In this document: positions 37,901 through 49,321 of the stretch, piece after piece
Position numbering within the stretch: position 1 is the first letter of the stretch
Layout: the number at the start of each line of letters is the position of its first letter
Source of the DNA: Rotaria socialis
Taxonomy: Eukaryota; Rotifera; Eurotatoria; Philodinida; Philodinidae
DNA: 64,000 bases
Direction of reading: 5' to 3'
NCBI GenBank assembly: GCA_905331475.1
Contig: CAJNYU010002348.1
Span: 228,096 to 292,095, forward strand
Made by a program: the position numbers and the translations under genes
Notes under the pieces: generated by a model
Told to the model about the DNA's origin: nothing
What the model saw: only the letters and a program-made list of their open reading frames with translations
The model's database searches: none

Positions 37901-38307
37901 AGTGCATCAAGGACAATGTTCATTGATATATATTTATATTGTTTGATTTAGTTACATATAAATTTCGTTTGCTTTTCTTTTTTTTGTGAAAGAAAAACGA
38001 AAACTAATAAAACATATACACAAGAAGCAACATGAAAAAAAACTTGAATTCAGAATAAAATTTCTCACACATGCATTGAAAAGAAATACGATTGAAGTAT
38101 TAGTAAATAGGACAGAAAACACCTTTTCTTTCTTAGTGTGAGCTTATATTACACATATTTGTGTGTGTTCACTTCTTTTTTAAGTTGTAGTTTTTGAAAT
38201 GTCTATTTGCATATTGAGAACGATAACAAAAACATTAAGACATAGAAGTAATGACTTTGTTCGTTGTCATATGGAAAGTAAGGATTTTTCTCTTGATTTA
38301 CTTCTGG
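34960..38307. other. Intergenic, no supported gene
   Basis: A (AT)n run at about 35247-35260 followed by (AG)n at 35265-35284 lies just upstream of the GPCR. Near 36080-36190 the minus strand has an acceptor-like TTTTTTCTAG followed by about 23 coding-like codons (Ser/His/Gln-rich) and a stop; it could be a terminal exon but has no partner. Otherwise nothing seen. Confidence 0.3.
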
Positions 38308-41300
38308 TTAAACATCACGACTTTCATAAAACAAAATATAACTGGTTTCCGATTGACGACCAAGGTCATGAGAAACGCCATAGAATTCTTCAAAATTGGA
38401 TGGATCCAGTCGCTATTAGGAGAAGAAACAAACGGGAAATAATGTCAGTTTCATAATGTAAAAGAAAAGAATTCTTACATCGACTGTTTCATCATCAAAA
38501 ACAAGCCATGAGCCGTCTCGTTTAACAACAGCAATATAATGACCACGATTGGGACCAATACCGCAATGTACAACAAGTGATACTAGATCATAAATACGAT
38601 CACTATTTGTACAATCTTCTGACTAAAATAAACAATACGAGAAGAATAAAGAAACTAGTAAAAAATGTGAATAACAAAAACAGAAAATTAATTTTTACCG
38701 TATTGAGTAATCGAAGTTCAAATGGAAAAACGACACGATACGATAGTTTTTTATATTGTTTAAACACTTCAAAATATTTAAAACGTTTCAAGTGAAGTGC
38801 TAATATACGTGGCAGTTTTTTTATGCGCATTCTATAAATAAAAATAATAACAAGACTTAGAAGATGTTTTTTTTTGCTCTAGATGCTTTTTAATATAACC
38901 TTTTTGTTGCTTCTTGTTTACTGGAACAGATTTCACAATAATATTTGGATTCGCCCGATAGCGTTTCAATATTACTAAATACACGAAGGCATGTTGTTAT
39001 TGAAGTATTTTCTTCAACATCAATCGATAGATCAAGAAAATTTTCATCTTTACTGCTGACCTGGAAAAAAAAGAAGAAGAATATTGTATTATTTCAAAAA
39101 TAAAGTCTAAAACAAGCTGCAAAAATTATTAATAAAGAATAATAGTTGACAGCATCTATCGCATTGCCATAAACCATAATTAAAAAAGGTACTTCAAACT
39201 AAGCTTCATTATTAAAAATACGCAGAAATTTTTTTTTTATTCTTTGAACCAAGGAAACTACTAGATACTCTTCAGATGAACTTGAATGAATATAAACAAT
39301 AAGCTGTCAAGACAAAACTATCACTAGAAGTTTCACTTAATTTTGAACGATAGGTCTCTCATGAAATTACTCCAAAATTCTTCAATCTATCAGTGTTTCC
39401 TTTTTTTGTAAAATTCATTAATGCTCTGAAATATTTTGTTTTTGTCTGCTCAATCTAGTATAAAAAATTAGGAATCAAACAATAAATATCGAAAGATTAT
39501 GAGAAGATAGCATATTTTTGTGCACTCAAAAAGTGAGTACACTAGAATCGATCAGCGTGTCCGGCCGTCCGTAGGCACGATAACTTTCGAAAGGAGAGCC
39601 AGATCGTGATGAAACTTTTCACACAGTTCAATCTCATGAATATCTTGGTCGAGTTCGAAGATGAAAATGATTCCTCAAGAAATGGTTGAGCTATCGAAAA
39701 AATTGTCATTTTTGACCAGACCATCCCTGAGGAGGGATAGAGGGATTTTTTTCAAAAAGCAAATATTTTTCAGAATTATTCACAACATATATAAATCGAA
39801 TCAGTTTTTAACGCTGATTCCGAATCTGATATTAGTTTTGAACTACATCGTAGCTTTCTAACGAAACATCGCCTGAAAAACGTCTCAAAATGCACAAAAA
39901 CTGCATCCAGAAATCAAATTGCCTAGTTTCTCATGATATTTTTGGTGTTAAGACATTCTAGAATGACTCGTATGTCCCATGCACTTTTTGCAGTACACAT
40001 AACCCTCGGATGAAATCCGAAGTTTCCACATTTTTTTTAATAAAACATCAATTAAGATTTACATTACGCTTGAATTTGTTTTTTTTTTCTTATTTTTAGA
40101 AACAATTCGAAATATTTAATTATTTAAAAAAAATGAGACTCACAAAAAATATTTCTATCAAGAAAAAAGTAAATTAAAGAAAATTCTGGAGGCTTTTCAT
40201 GTCTTTTTTCAATAGAAAGAGAAAGAAACGGCAACAATCTTAATTAGAGTTTACTATATAATAAAAATGTTCAGTTTTCAGTAAAATTTTGATCAAACAA
40301 ATATTAATAATGTAAACTATTTTTTATCTTTAGGGACCTCCCACAAGAACGTATTCAGGAGGTTTGAATCAGCAAGAAATTTTTCTTGAAGTTCTGATAA
40401 ATATCTACGTTGATAGTTTTGGTAATTCATTCTACAGTGATTCCCAAGAGAAATTGAGTTTGAGGTCAAATTATATACTGAAAAAGATGTTCACGCATAT
40501 TGAATTCCTGAGCAATTATCGAAGGACATCATGTCTTTTTGTTGTTGTTGAAAATGTCTATTCTGCTAAGACCAGGTTGATCAGATCCTCTGAAAAGTAG
40601 GGGCAAATTCTGAAATTTGAAGTCCTTTCTGAGTGTCTTCTGATCTTCTGATTTCTTCTGATTTTCGTACTATATTCTAATTTTTCCTGATTTTAATACT
40701 TTCTTCTGATTTTTTTTCTGAATTCGAAACTATTTCAGATCCCAGTTTTGCTAGTGCAATTCAGTAAAATTATAGCACATTACTATTATAGATGTATATT
40801 GCGGCACCTTGTGTTTCTCAATTATCCGTTGGTAATTTCTGACTTATATAGGCAACTTCAGCTACAGCAATGCACTAGAATTTGATAAATTTCTTTTCTT
40901 GGTTTCAAGAATCTTATCTACTTGCACATTCCACAAATAAAAACAAAATTATCTATTGGATGATATTAATATGGTTGAATTTGATTGTGAAGAGAAACAA
41001 ATTGAAGTAAATTAATTAGCCACAGCAATATCATTTCGACATATAAAGGAAAAAAGTTTTTTTTTGTGAAGATTTGTTATCGATTGATGAATATTCAGCT
41101 TTATAGTGACAAATCTTTGAAAATGAAGTACCAGCCAATGAAATAAAAGTAGTGGAATAGTTAATGCTAGCATTTTATACAGACGTCGCCGTTTCACAGA
41201 AAATAATCTTTCTGATAAACTTCTGATTTTCCTAAAAGATTTTCTGATCGTTTTCTGATTTTTACAAAAAGATTTCTGATTTTTCAATTTTCGATCTGGC

Positions 41301-44300
41301 CACCCTGGCTAAGATCCGGACAACAGTCGTTGCATACTACTGTTGTTCACTGAAGTTTAAAAAAAAATGAGAAGCTTTCTTTGCTTCAATGCACGAGTAT
41401 AATTTGTTCTAAAAATACAATTGAAATAGAAATGACCTATATCATATTGTTTCTTTTGTTAGAAACTGTAATAAAGCTTTGTTAATTTCCATAAGATCCT
41501 ATTGTAATCATAGAACTATTAAGAGAATAAATAAAGAATCGGAATAATTCATTTTATGCTGTGTGGCGAAAGAAAAAGATAAGACATCTTCTTTTTCATT
41601 TTTGGAAAACATCTCAGAACTATCACGTCATTCCACTGATAAGCGGTCGCTATGAAAAATAACTATTTTATTAAATATTAAAGATAGAATACATATAATA
41701 ACAAGTAACGCTCATCCTACGGATTCTCCGACCTTTTCCTGAAAGAATGTTTTCTCACCGATAGAAAGAGCAGAAAAGCACAGTTGATTGTCAATGAGAT
41801 AATTGATTTAGTTGATTTACGACTTTTAGAGATAGTGACCGGTGGAATTTCTATTGCGTGATATCAACTTTTTTTAATTCTATAAAATATCTCTCTATAT
41901 TTTGCTGTTACTGACAAGCTAAAGTGCTATATGAAACAAAAGTGTTTTAAGTATTTACAATTTTCGGCCGTATTATAATCAAGGGGGAAAAGCGGATCCC
42001 ACGATCCAATGGGATTTATTGGGTTCCCATGAGATCCAGTGATATTCATTGGTATAAGTTATGTTTTTAAGAAATTATAAAAACAAAAGACATCAATAAG
42101 ATTCATATTATAAAAATTTTCAAATTAAAACACGTGATAGAAGAAGTAGGCTGGCCATTACGCAATATGCTCATAATTCGAACTTATATATATATGATAT
42201 TTTGTAATATTAGGTTATTAAGAAACTATATTATTACCTTCCAGTAGGTAGGAGAAGAACCATTAAGACATTCACTTATTTATGTTGTTTTGAGACTATC
42301 CATGCACGTGAGTACTTTTCAAAATATTTTAGGAGTTCTCTAGAATAAGGGCGAGAATGATAGGAAATCGCTGTCTTACGATATTTCAGGAGGGGGATGG
42401 GTGGAACTTTATGAAATTGGGTGAAGCTCAGTTGAAGTTGATTTGCTATCCTAACCTAGCTTCTCACAGCGAAGTATGAGACAAATTTACTAATTTCAGG
42501 TGATAAACCGCATCGGAATATTTGCTTAACTTTTGCCACAAAAAATCATTGCTATGTCTCGTACTTTTATTTGTAGACAGAATTTCTAAGTTTCATTAAA
42601 CAGGGAAAAGTTAGAAAACAATACAAAAATCATTTATTTAGGATTAAAAATTGGTTCTAACAAGAGAGTTTAATTGAGTGTGTAGGATGTTCTTGTAGGT
42701 GTGCGTCTGGAAAGCAGATGATACCCGTATCCTTGACTTAAGTGAAAGAACATATTTCCTTGTTTTTATCTCGAGAATTTAGTAAAAGATTAGTAAAATA
42801 GATAAAGTTATTTCTTTTGTAGAATTTTTTATGGAGAGCACAATATTTGGCTATTTTATTTTTTCGTAAACTATTGGAGTATCGATCTAGCAAATCGTTT
42901 CGATAAAACATCGTCTTTACAATCTAGAATTTAGAACTGTTACTATGCTGAAAACACAATATCCTTTATATAGTTAGTATCTATATAAACGTGAAAGTAT
43001 TCTTTGATTATTATGAATTATACAATAATCTCCTACTGCACCAATAGAATCATTGGAATATATGCATTTGAAAAAAGGGGTAGCTCGATATTCAGATGTA
43101 AGTATAAAACTAAACTTTATTCAGACTATAATTGTTTAGTCAGCATTTTTTTTAAACATTAATTAATTATTATGACTGCGTGGCACTGAATAAAATGAAG
43201 AGAATGACTATAATAAAATAGAAGATGTATCCTCTCATATAACTAACTTTTGTGATTACAGATTGCATAATTCTATGATTAATAAGTTTGCATGTTATTT
43301 CATGCAAATAAGATAAAATGTTTTACTATGAACCATGCAAACACGGTTACTGATTTTACTATTGTCTCAGTTTTTCAGTTCTCTTCATTATAACCGGACT
43401 TCGTAGTCATCCTATATTAATCTCCTATATTACTGAATTGTTCGGAAAAATGAAGATTCTTTTGACGTAATTCATATTTTGCTATAAATAACGATTTGTG
43501 CACGACTTTTAATATTCTCAATACCTTATATAACCAAGCCCATAGATGTTAGTGGCATATACATGCCAAAGTTCAATCTGGCATTCGGTCCACTTCCAGA
43601 TCTGCCTGGGTTAATCTCGGATTCTCACTTTGAACAAGTTCAATGCCAGACTAGCTGAAAATATTTCGTTAAAATCTTTAATAGTCCCGGGATAGTGGTT
43701 GGATTAGTTTTTCTTGGAAAACTATGCAGACAAAATGGTATCCCAGATAATACCATTGCCAATCGAGGAGTTGAAGTAGGATTCAGGAAGTTAAGAAACA
43801 TTTTCTATAGAAGAACAACTTTATAGAAAATTATCTATTGGTATTTCAGCCAGTACTTAGTTCTTTCATAGATGATTGCAATACTTGCAACAGCATTGTC
43901 TCAACACATTTTACCAGTAAGAATTCCAATTTACCATATATCTTAGGACTAGTGGAAGTTTTAACGAAAATTTTTCCGACAATCTGACATTGTATTATTT
44001 TAAGGTGGAAGCCGCGATTGGAAACTAGCATATATGTATATACTGCTCGTTTCTCTTTGTTGTCAACATGGTTAAACTGCGATGTAATTGTTTATTTTTT
44101 TTTATTAAAGATTCTTGAGTCAAACACTCGCCCTATTTTTTTACAGAATCCAAGTGGAATCGGGCTATGATCATATATTGAATTCCAAATGAAACAAAAA
44201 AAAATACGATCAGTGAAGATCAGTTTGAATTATAGATTATTAATAATGATTTTTTCAATTTTTGTTTAATTTTCGATAAAAATTTTTGTTCTATTATTTT

Positions 44301-47300
44301 TATTACTGTCTAGGTTATAAGCGGTTTCAATTTTTTTCGTACTAGCTTTAGTGATGTTCAGTTGTACATACTTTTAATAAGATTCAATTATTCAAGTTAA
44401 AGGGCCTAAAACTTAGCCTGAATCAGGGTCCTATATATGTGCTATATACGAATACAGGATCCTATATAAATGATACTTTTAATTCCTATGTATTCCTATA
44501 TTCTCACAAAGTGCCTCAACGAAGCCAGATTACACCATATAAATAAACGTAGCAGAGGTGGCAACTCCAAAATATTATGCGATTTGCCTTTTCGAATAAG
44601 ACTAAATTTGCGTTTGATCTAGTCTCATATTTGTTTTTGGGCAAGACTATACGTTCTGCTGCGTATGCATATAACTCACATTTTCTACCATGTTTTAGCT
44701 TTTTTCTCTACAACAATAAGCTTTTAAACAACTTTGAACGAAACATCAAAAATTCCGAAAATCTTTATTGTAAAGAAGATAAAAAAAATTGACCAAATCG
44801 ATAACAGAAATCATCGAAATATAATATTGCTTAACTGCATCAAATCTTAATGGACACCTGTGCGAGTCATGCAAGAAAAATCCGAAGTCAATATGGTCTC
44901 AGAAATATTTAGAAACATTCATCAGGTTACATTGCGATCTATTGGGATCCGGGATCGTTTTTCCCCCTTGCTTATAACAGATATTTGTACTAACGCGGAC
45001 CTTCTAAATACAGAGTGCCATTCGAGCTGGATTTCCCTTGCATTACTTGCTTTCGGAAAATGACATATGTAAATTTTTACTATAGGTGACATTTGGATTT
45101 CCCATCATTTCACATATCAATATATACCACTTTTGTTTTCAAGTGAGGAAAAAATTGACACTTTCTGAAATAAAAAGTGAATAAATCAAGAAAAAAACTA
45201 GATGCGTCTATGATAATGGTAAAATAGTTTCCATTTATTTTGCTAGAAAATAACAGCGAATAAGGCATATACAGAGAAAAATAGATAACCACAGAAAGTG
45301 AAAAAGAGATTTATACACGAAAATCAAATTTTCCGTTCATTTTGTTTGTTATATTTCGATCGTTTGGTAGTAAAGACCTTCGGATCAGGCTCCAAACATC
45401 TTCATCTCCGGACTCGGGTCCTGTTCCAAAAAAAATGATTTTGCAGCTTTCTATTCGGCATAAATATAATGACGAAGGGAATTTTTATACTTACATTGCT
45501 GACACTTTCAAATTTATTCAATGGCGTTTTCTGTCAGACTCAGCATGAAAGTGTTTTATGTTCACGTCAGTGTTTCCAGAACTTCGTATGTAGAAACGTC
45601 TTTCAGTTGTTAACCGATGTGGAATACTATTTCAATCAGCTGCATTGGTAGACTTCGCAGTTTTCCTATTAATTACAGCCGTATCTTGGAACGAATGCTG
45701 CAACACAACGTCTAGCCGTTCGTCGGCGGCCCATAGAGTCGCCACTCACAACTAGACATTCCATGGCTAATTCTGATTCCTCTACTAATGGCCAATTTCC
45801 ACATATGGTCGGGGCGATTTAGGTGTTCTTTCTTGCAAATAATTAGTTTTTCTTATAATACAAGAATTCGCAGTAGGAAATTGCAATGTCTAGGCTTCGT
45901 ATCGAATTATTGGTCACAGTTTTTATTTGATGATTCTTCTTCAAAGTACTGCCTTACTAGAATCGACCATCAGCAAAGCCTTGGTGGAATTCTTTCGAAA
46001 GCCATACTATCTTCTCTGAATCTTCGCTTAAATACACCTACGGTAAAACTTTAATATCAACGTTTAGTCGTTCGCCGGCGTCTCTACGGGCCGCCACTCG
46101 CGACTAACCGACGCAGTTCTCAATTAATTTTACTAATATACTGATCATCTTCAGAACACACTATTGCGCTCAGTATGAAGTCTTGGCACCAAATTATTTG
46201 AGTTTGTTAATATGTAGACCCGAAAAACCTCACTGTTGTTGTCAGATAGATGGATTCGCTTAAATTCTCTCTGTAGAATAGACGCTACGGATCATTGCGT
46301 TTTAGCGCATCGAACTGTCCATTTCTATGTGTAATACCTATTTGCATACATAGGCCACTACAAAAGGTTTTTCATACAACTCTTCTAGAAATGGTAATTT
46401 GAGGGCATCTATTCCGCTATAATACTTAAACATATTTAGGACTATGTGCAAAATTTCAACCGTTAACGCATTATCCATCATTATACTTTTTCTTTTTTTT
46501 CTTGTGACCCTCGCATCACTTTCGATATGAGTTTTCAACTCTCACGTGAACAATTTCGCACTATGATTTTATATGATTGGAAAGTTGGCTTAACATACAA
46601 GGATAGCCATGCCGGTTTGGTGCAAGCATGGGGGGAGCAAGCACCTTCTGATCACACAGTCTTCAATTAGTTTCGCGAATTTCAACTCGATAATTTTAGT
46701 GTTCAAGAAGCTCCACGTTCAGGTCGTCCTTCAACATCTGTTAATGAACAAACAATTGATGCTTTATGAAAAATAATTGAAGATGATCCTCAGTCGACAT
46801 ATCAGCAAATAGAAAACACATTGGATATCAGCTCCACAACAATTAATTCGATTGTTCAGGATTATTTAAATCTAAGAAAAGTTTGTGCTCGATAGGTACC
46901 GCACAAACTAACCGACGTCCAAAAATAGCTGCGAATTCAATTTTGCCACCATTCGCTAAAGAGATTCGAAGTAAGTCAGTCTCGCTGTGTATTTGACATT
47001 ATTACTGGTGATGAATTTTGGTTCTACCATTATGATCCCGAATTAAAAGAACAATCAAAAGTTTGGATGTCAACAAGTGATCCACGTTCAATCAAAATTC
47101 ATCGAATCAAAAGTGCCGGGGAAAAGAATGGTGGATATTTTTTCATGAAATTCGGTTTAATTAAGTCTGTTTCATTAGAAACAGGTGCAATAGTGAATGC
47201 AAGCTGGTATGTCAATGCATGCTTACCACAAGTCTTCCAGGCTGTATCTGAACGAAGAGAAACACGAGGTCTCATCTTTCATGATGATAATGCAAGGCGC

Positions 47301-49321
47301 CGCATTGAGCTTGGATTACGAACGAATTTTTGCTGGAAAATCATGTAGAACAGTATCCAAATCCACCATTTATTATAGATTGCGACCTCTACCATGATTT
47401 CTCTCCCGTGATGTTTTCCCCAGAACTATGATCGGATTAGCGAATCTTACCATTTCTCACCATTTCTAAGTTAGTAAAATAAACTCATCATTGTTTCTGT
47501 TTTTGAACTCCAACAACCTTCGACGAATTTTTCTCCAAAACAAAATCATTAATGGTAGGAGTAAAAAACTGATCACAGATTAGGATTCCCCGACCCCGAC
47601 TCCGACTAACTTCGGTTGAACGTTTTCGAAGAGCCTTTGCCGAAATTTTTATTGGTTTAGTGCATACTCAAATCTGATTGGTTTGACAAACAAACATAAA
47701 CAAACTTTAAAGATATTTAAGTTGCGTATAATTCTTTCTTCTAGAAAAGGAAATAAACTATGGAAAATCGAATACCATTATTTTTTATCAACCATCCCTA
47801 GTCCACTCTCCCCCGACAACTCCCCGGGGATTCGTCAGGGGACTCCCTGAAGATTCTTCTAGGGAGAGTTGACTAGGGATTGTTCGTCTGATGAAGACCA
47901 TGTGTTTTTAGAGTGTTTTGCAAAACTGAAAAGAAAACATGATCCACTCAATAGTAGATTGTTGATTGTATGAATTTAAGTTAATCGACTTTCTCAATAG
48001 TTTTATTTGAAAAGGTCTCAGAAGGTCTCTCGATATGAAATTAAAACTTTGATACTTTTATCAAATATAGTTTATTTATTGTTAATAAACAATGTCCTTA
48101 TGAAGGAAGTGTTCAAAATGAAATATCACTTTTTGAGTCGCGCATATGTGTATTACGAAAATTCCAATTAGCTATGAGTACTCAGAAAATAGTTCACAAT
48201 CTTAGATTACTAGTTCCAAGATACTGCATTTTTTGCAATTCTATTTGTGTAAATACAATCGTTTTCTTTATCAACACTGAGAAACTAATATCAGAATAGG
48301 AAGAACAATAAAGTTTTCTTTATTTACACGCAATCAATTTCTTTAACACTGGTGTCTGTGGAAAGTTTCTTGTTGATACTGAACAAATCAGTGTTCACAT
48401 GAAAATTTTAGGCAATCATTTTAAAAGCTGTCATAAAAATATAGAATTTTTAAAAGACAAAACTACTAGTGCGCACTGATCATCATACTTGAAACTCATT
48501 TGAATTGGCATGATGCAGATAGATCTGTATTTATAGAAAATTAATCGGATATAAGATTTTTCTCGTTAGCCGGAGAAGAACCAAAATAAGACCTACGGCA
48601 TGGAATTATTTGGTTGACAACTTTTCATAGACATAGATGAAATAATAAAAGTGATAAATATTTTATTTCCCTCATACCGTTTCACAGTTAAGACATTTGG
48701 TTGTTGATACGAGAGTTCCTTGAAATAGTTCATGTATCCAAGTATCTTCGATTGGCGTATTAGCAATAGCCATGTCATTATTACCATTTATACTGACTGA
48801 TGTTCTAATATATTGTCCATCACCGTTCGATTGTCCATAATTATTAGTAACGGCAACAACATTTGCTTTATTTCGTTGTTTATCGTGTTTTTCTTTTTCT
48901 TCTTTTCTTTCAGCTATAACACATAAATAATTAAAATCATGAGAAAAGAAACGTAAATTTCAATATACAAACCAAGTAAAATATCAGCACATGTATTCAA
49001 TAAATGATTAAGAAATTCATGTGCATCTTGTTGCATATCATTATCAAATGTGCCTGCGAAAGAAATGATCATTAAAACTAAACAAGAATTTAAATATAAC
49101 ATACTATTTTCTTTTCGTAATTTATTAATAAATTTTTTGGGTTGTAATGCTCCAGTTCGTCGTTTACCAGAGATAATCATATGAAATAAATCTGCTAAAC
49201 ATGTTAACAAATTTTCTTTTTTACTCTTTTGTGTCGAACGATAATTTAATACACGTTCTCGAAATGGTTTACAAAAATAGAGAGCTTGAAGCACTGAATT
49301 ACAATAGCACGTATTACCAAA
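38308..49321 (-). CDS. USP46: USP12/USP46-type ubiquitin-specific protease (5' exon not found)
   Basis: Removes ubiquitin from substrates; in animals USP12/46 is activated by WDR48 (UAF1) and WDR20. Exons found: 49105-49321, 48973-49053, 48678-48913, 38900-39060, 38699-38831, 38479-38622, 38308-38412; 358 residues. The first starts exactly at [16 protein letters not shown], with the catalytic Cys; [15 protein letters not shown], the zinc-finger pairs CLNCET and [10 protein letters not shown], catalytic His in [11 protein letters not shown], Asp in VFDDE and the end [10 protein letters not shown] all match USP46. Only the roughly 35 N-terminal residues before FGNT are missing; their exon should lie upstream in 49322-51937. 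An insertion of about 15 residues after the QQDAHEF block is As/Gln/Lys/Glu-rich. Intron 39061-48677 is 9.6 kb, against 50-70 bp for most others. USP12 and USP46 cannot be told apart here. Confidence 0.93.
39520..39998. repeat. 479-bp element with GTG(C/T)ACT-AAAAAGTG ends
   Basis: Left GTGCACTCAAAAAGTGAGTA and inverted right GTGTACTGCAAAAAGTGCAT are similar. The left third contains GTCCGGCCGTCCGTAGGCAC and CGATAACTTTCGAA, a style known from dispersed repeats in many invertebrates (recollection). No gene. Sits in the long USP intron. Confidence 0.45.
40573..41307. mobile_element. 735-bp hAT-like element with TTCTGATTTT word arrays
   Basis: Left CAGGTTGATCAGATC and inverted right CAGGGTGGCCAGATC (12 of 15 identical). 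Flanks GCTAAGAC (40565-40572) and GCTAAGAT (41308-41315), a 7/8 match, fit an 8-bp target duplication. TTCTGATT words crowd both subterminal regions (about 40630-40720 and 41215-41285), roughly one per helical turn. Non-coding. Confidence 0.7.
41980..44970. mobile_element. 2.99-kb hAT-like element with GATCC word arrays
   Basis: Left CAAGGGGGAAAAGCGGATCC, inverted right CAAGGGGGAAAAACGATCCC. Flanks ATTATAAT (41972-41979) and CTTATAAC (44971-44978) share TTATAA (6 of 8). Subterminal words GATCC, GGGATC and CCAATGGGAT occur at both ends. No transposase was recognised in the 3 kb between, so it is non-autonomous, or two ends left after decay. Confidence 0.6.
45706..46109. repeat. Two related GC-rich hairpin units
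   Basis: 45706-45757 and 46058-46109 are direct copies, about 75% identical (shared blocks CAACGT(C/T)TAG, CGTTCG(T/C)CGGCG and CGCCACTC). Each is itself an imperfect palindrome (TTAGTCG at one side, CGACTAA at the other). They may bound a 0.4-kb element. Confidence 0.4.
46527..47460 (+). pseudogene. Decayed mariner transposase in the USP12/46 intron
   Basis: Cut-and-paste DDE transposase relic. From the ATG at 46527 the frame reads [20 protein letters not shown] and then a helix-turn-helix-like region (EAFGEQ-type block [20 protein letters not shown]) with in-frame stops at about 46669, 46767, 46894 and 46930. After a frame change, the catalytic block [15 protein letters not shown] and, further on, HDDNA (second catalytic Asp) can be read within 47067-47348, followed by another frameshift before the last catalytic block. 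The breaks make it inactive. It lies on the opposite strand to the host gene. Terminal inverted repeats were not located. Confidence 0.85.
47796..47878. repeat. 83-bp MITE, short relative of the 29034 element
   Basis: Left CCCTAGTCCACTCTCCC and inverted right CCCTAGTCAACTCTCCC differ by one base. The core CTCCCCGGGGATTCGTCAGG is shared with 29034-29298. The flanking bases AT occur on both sides. It is nearly all terminal repeat, so an internally deleted copy. Confidence 0.65.

Noticed and set aside
38199..38456. Plus-strand open frame of 85 codons
   Set aside because: Antisense to the last USP12/46 exon (38308-38412), whose FYG and SYILFY blocks fix the coding strand.
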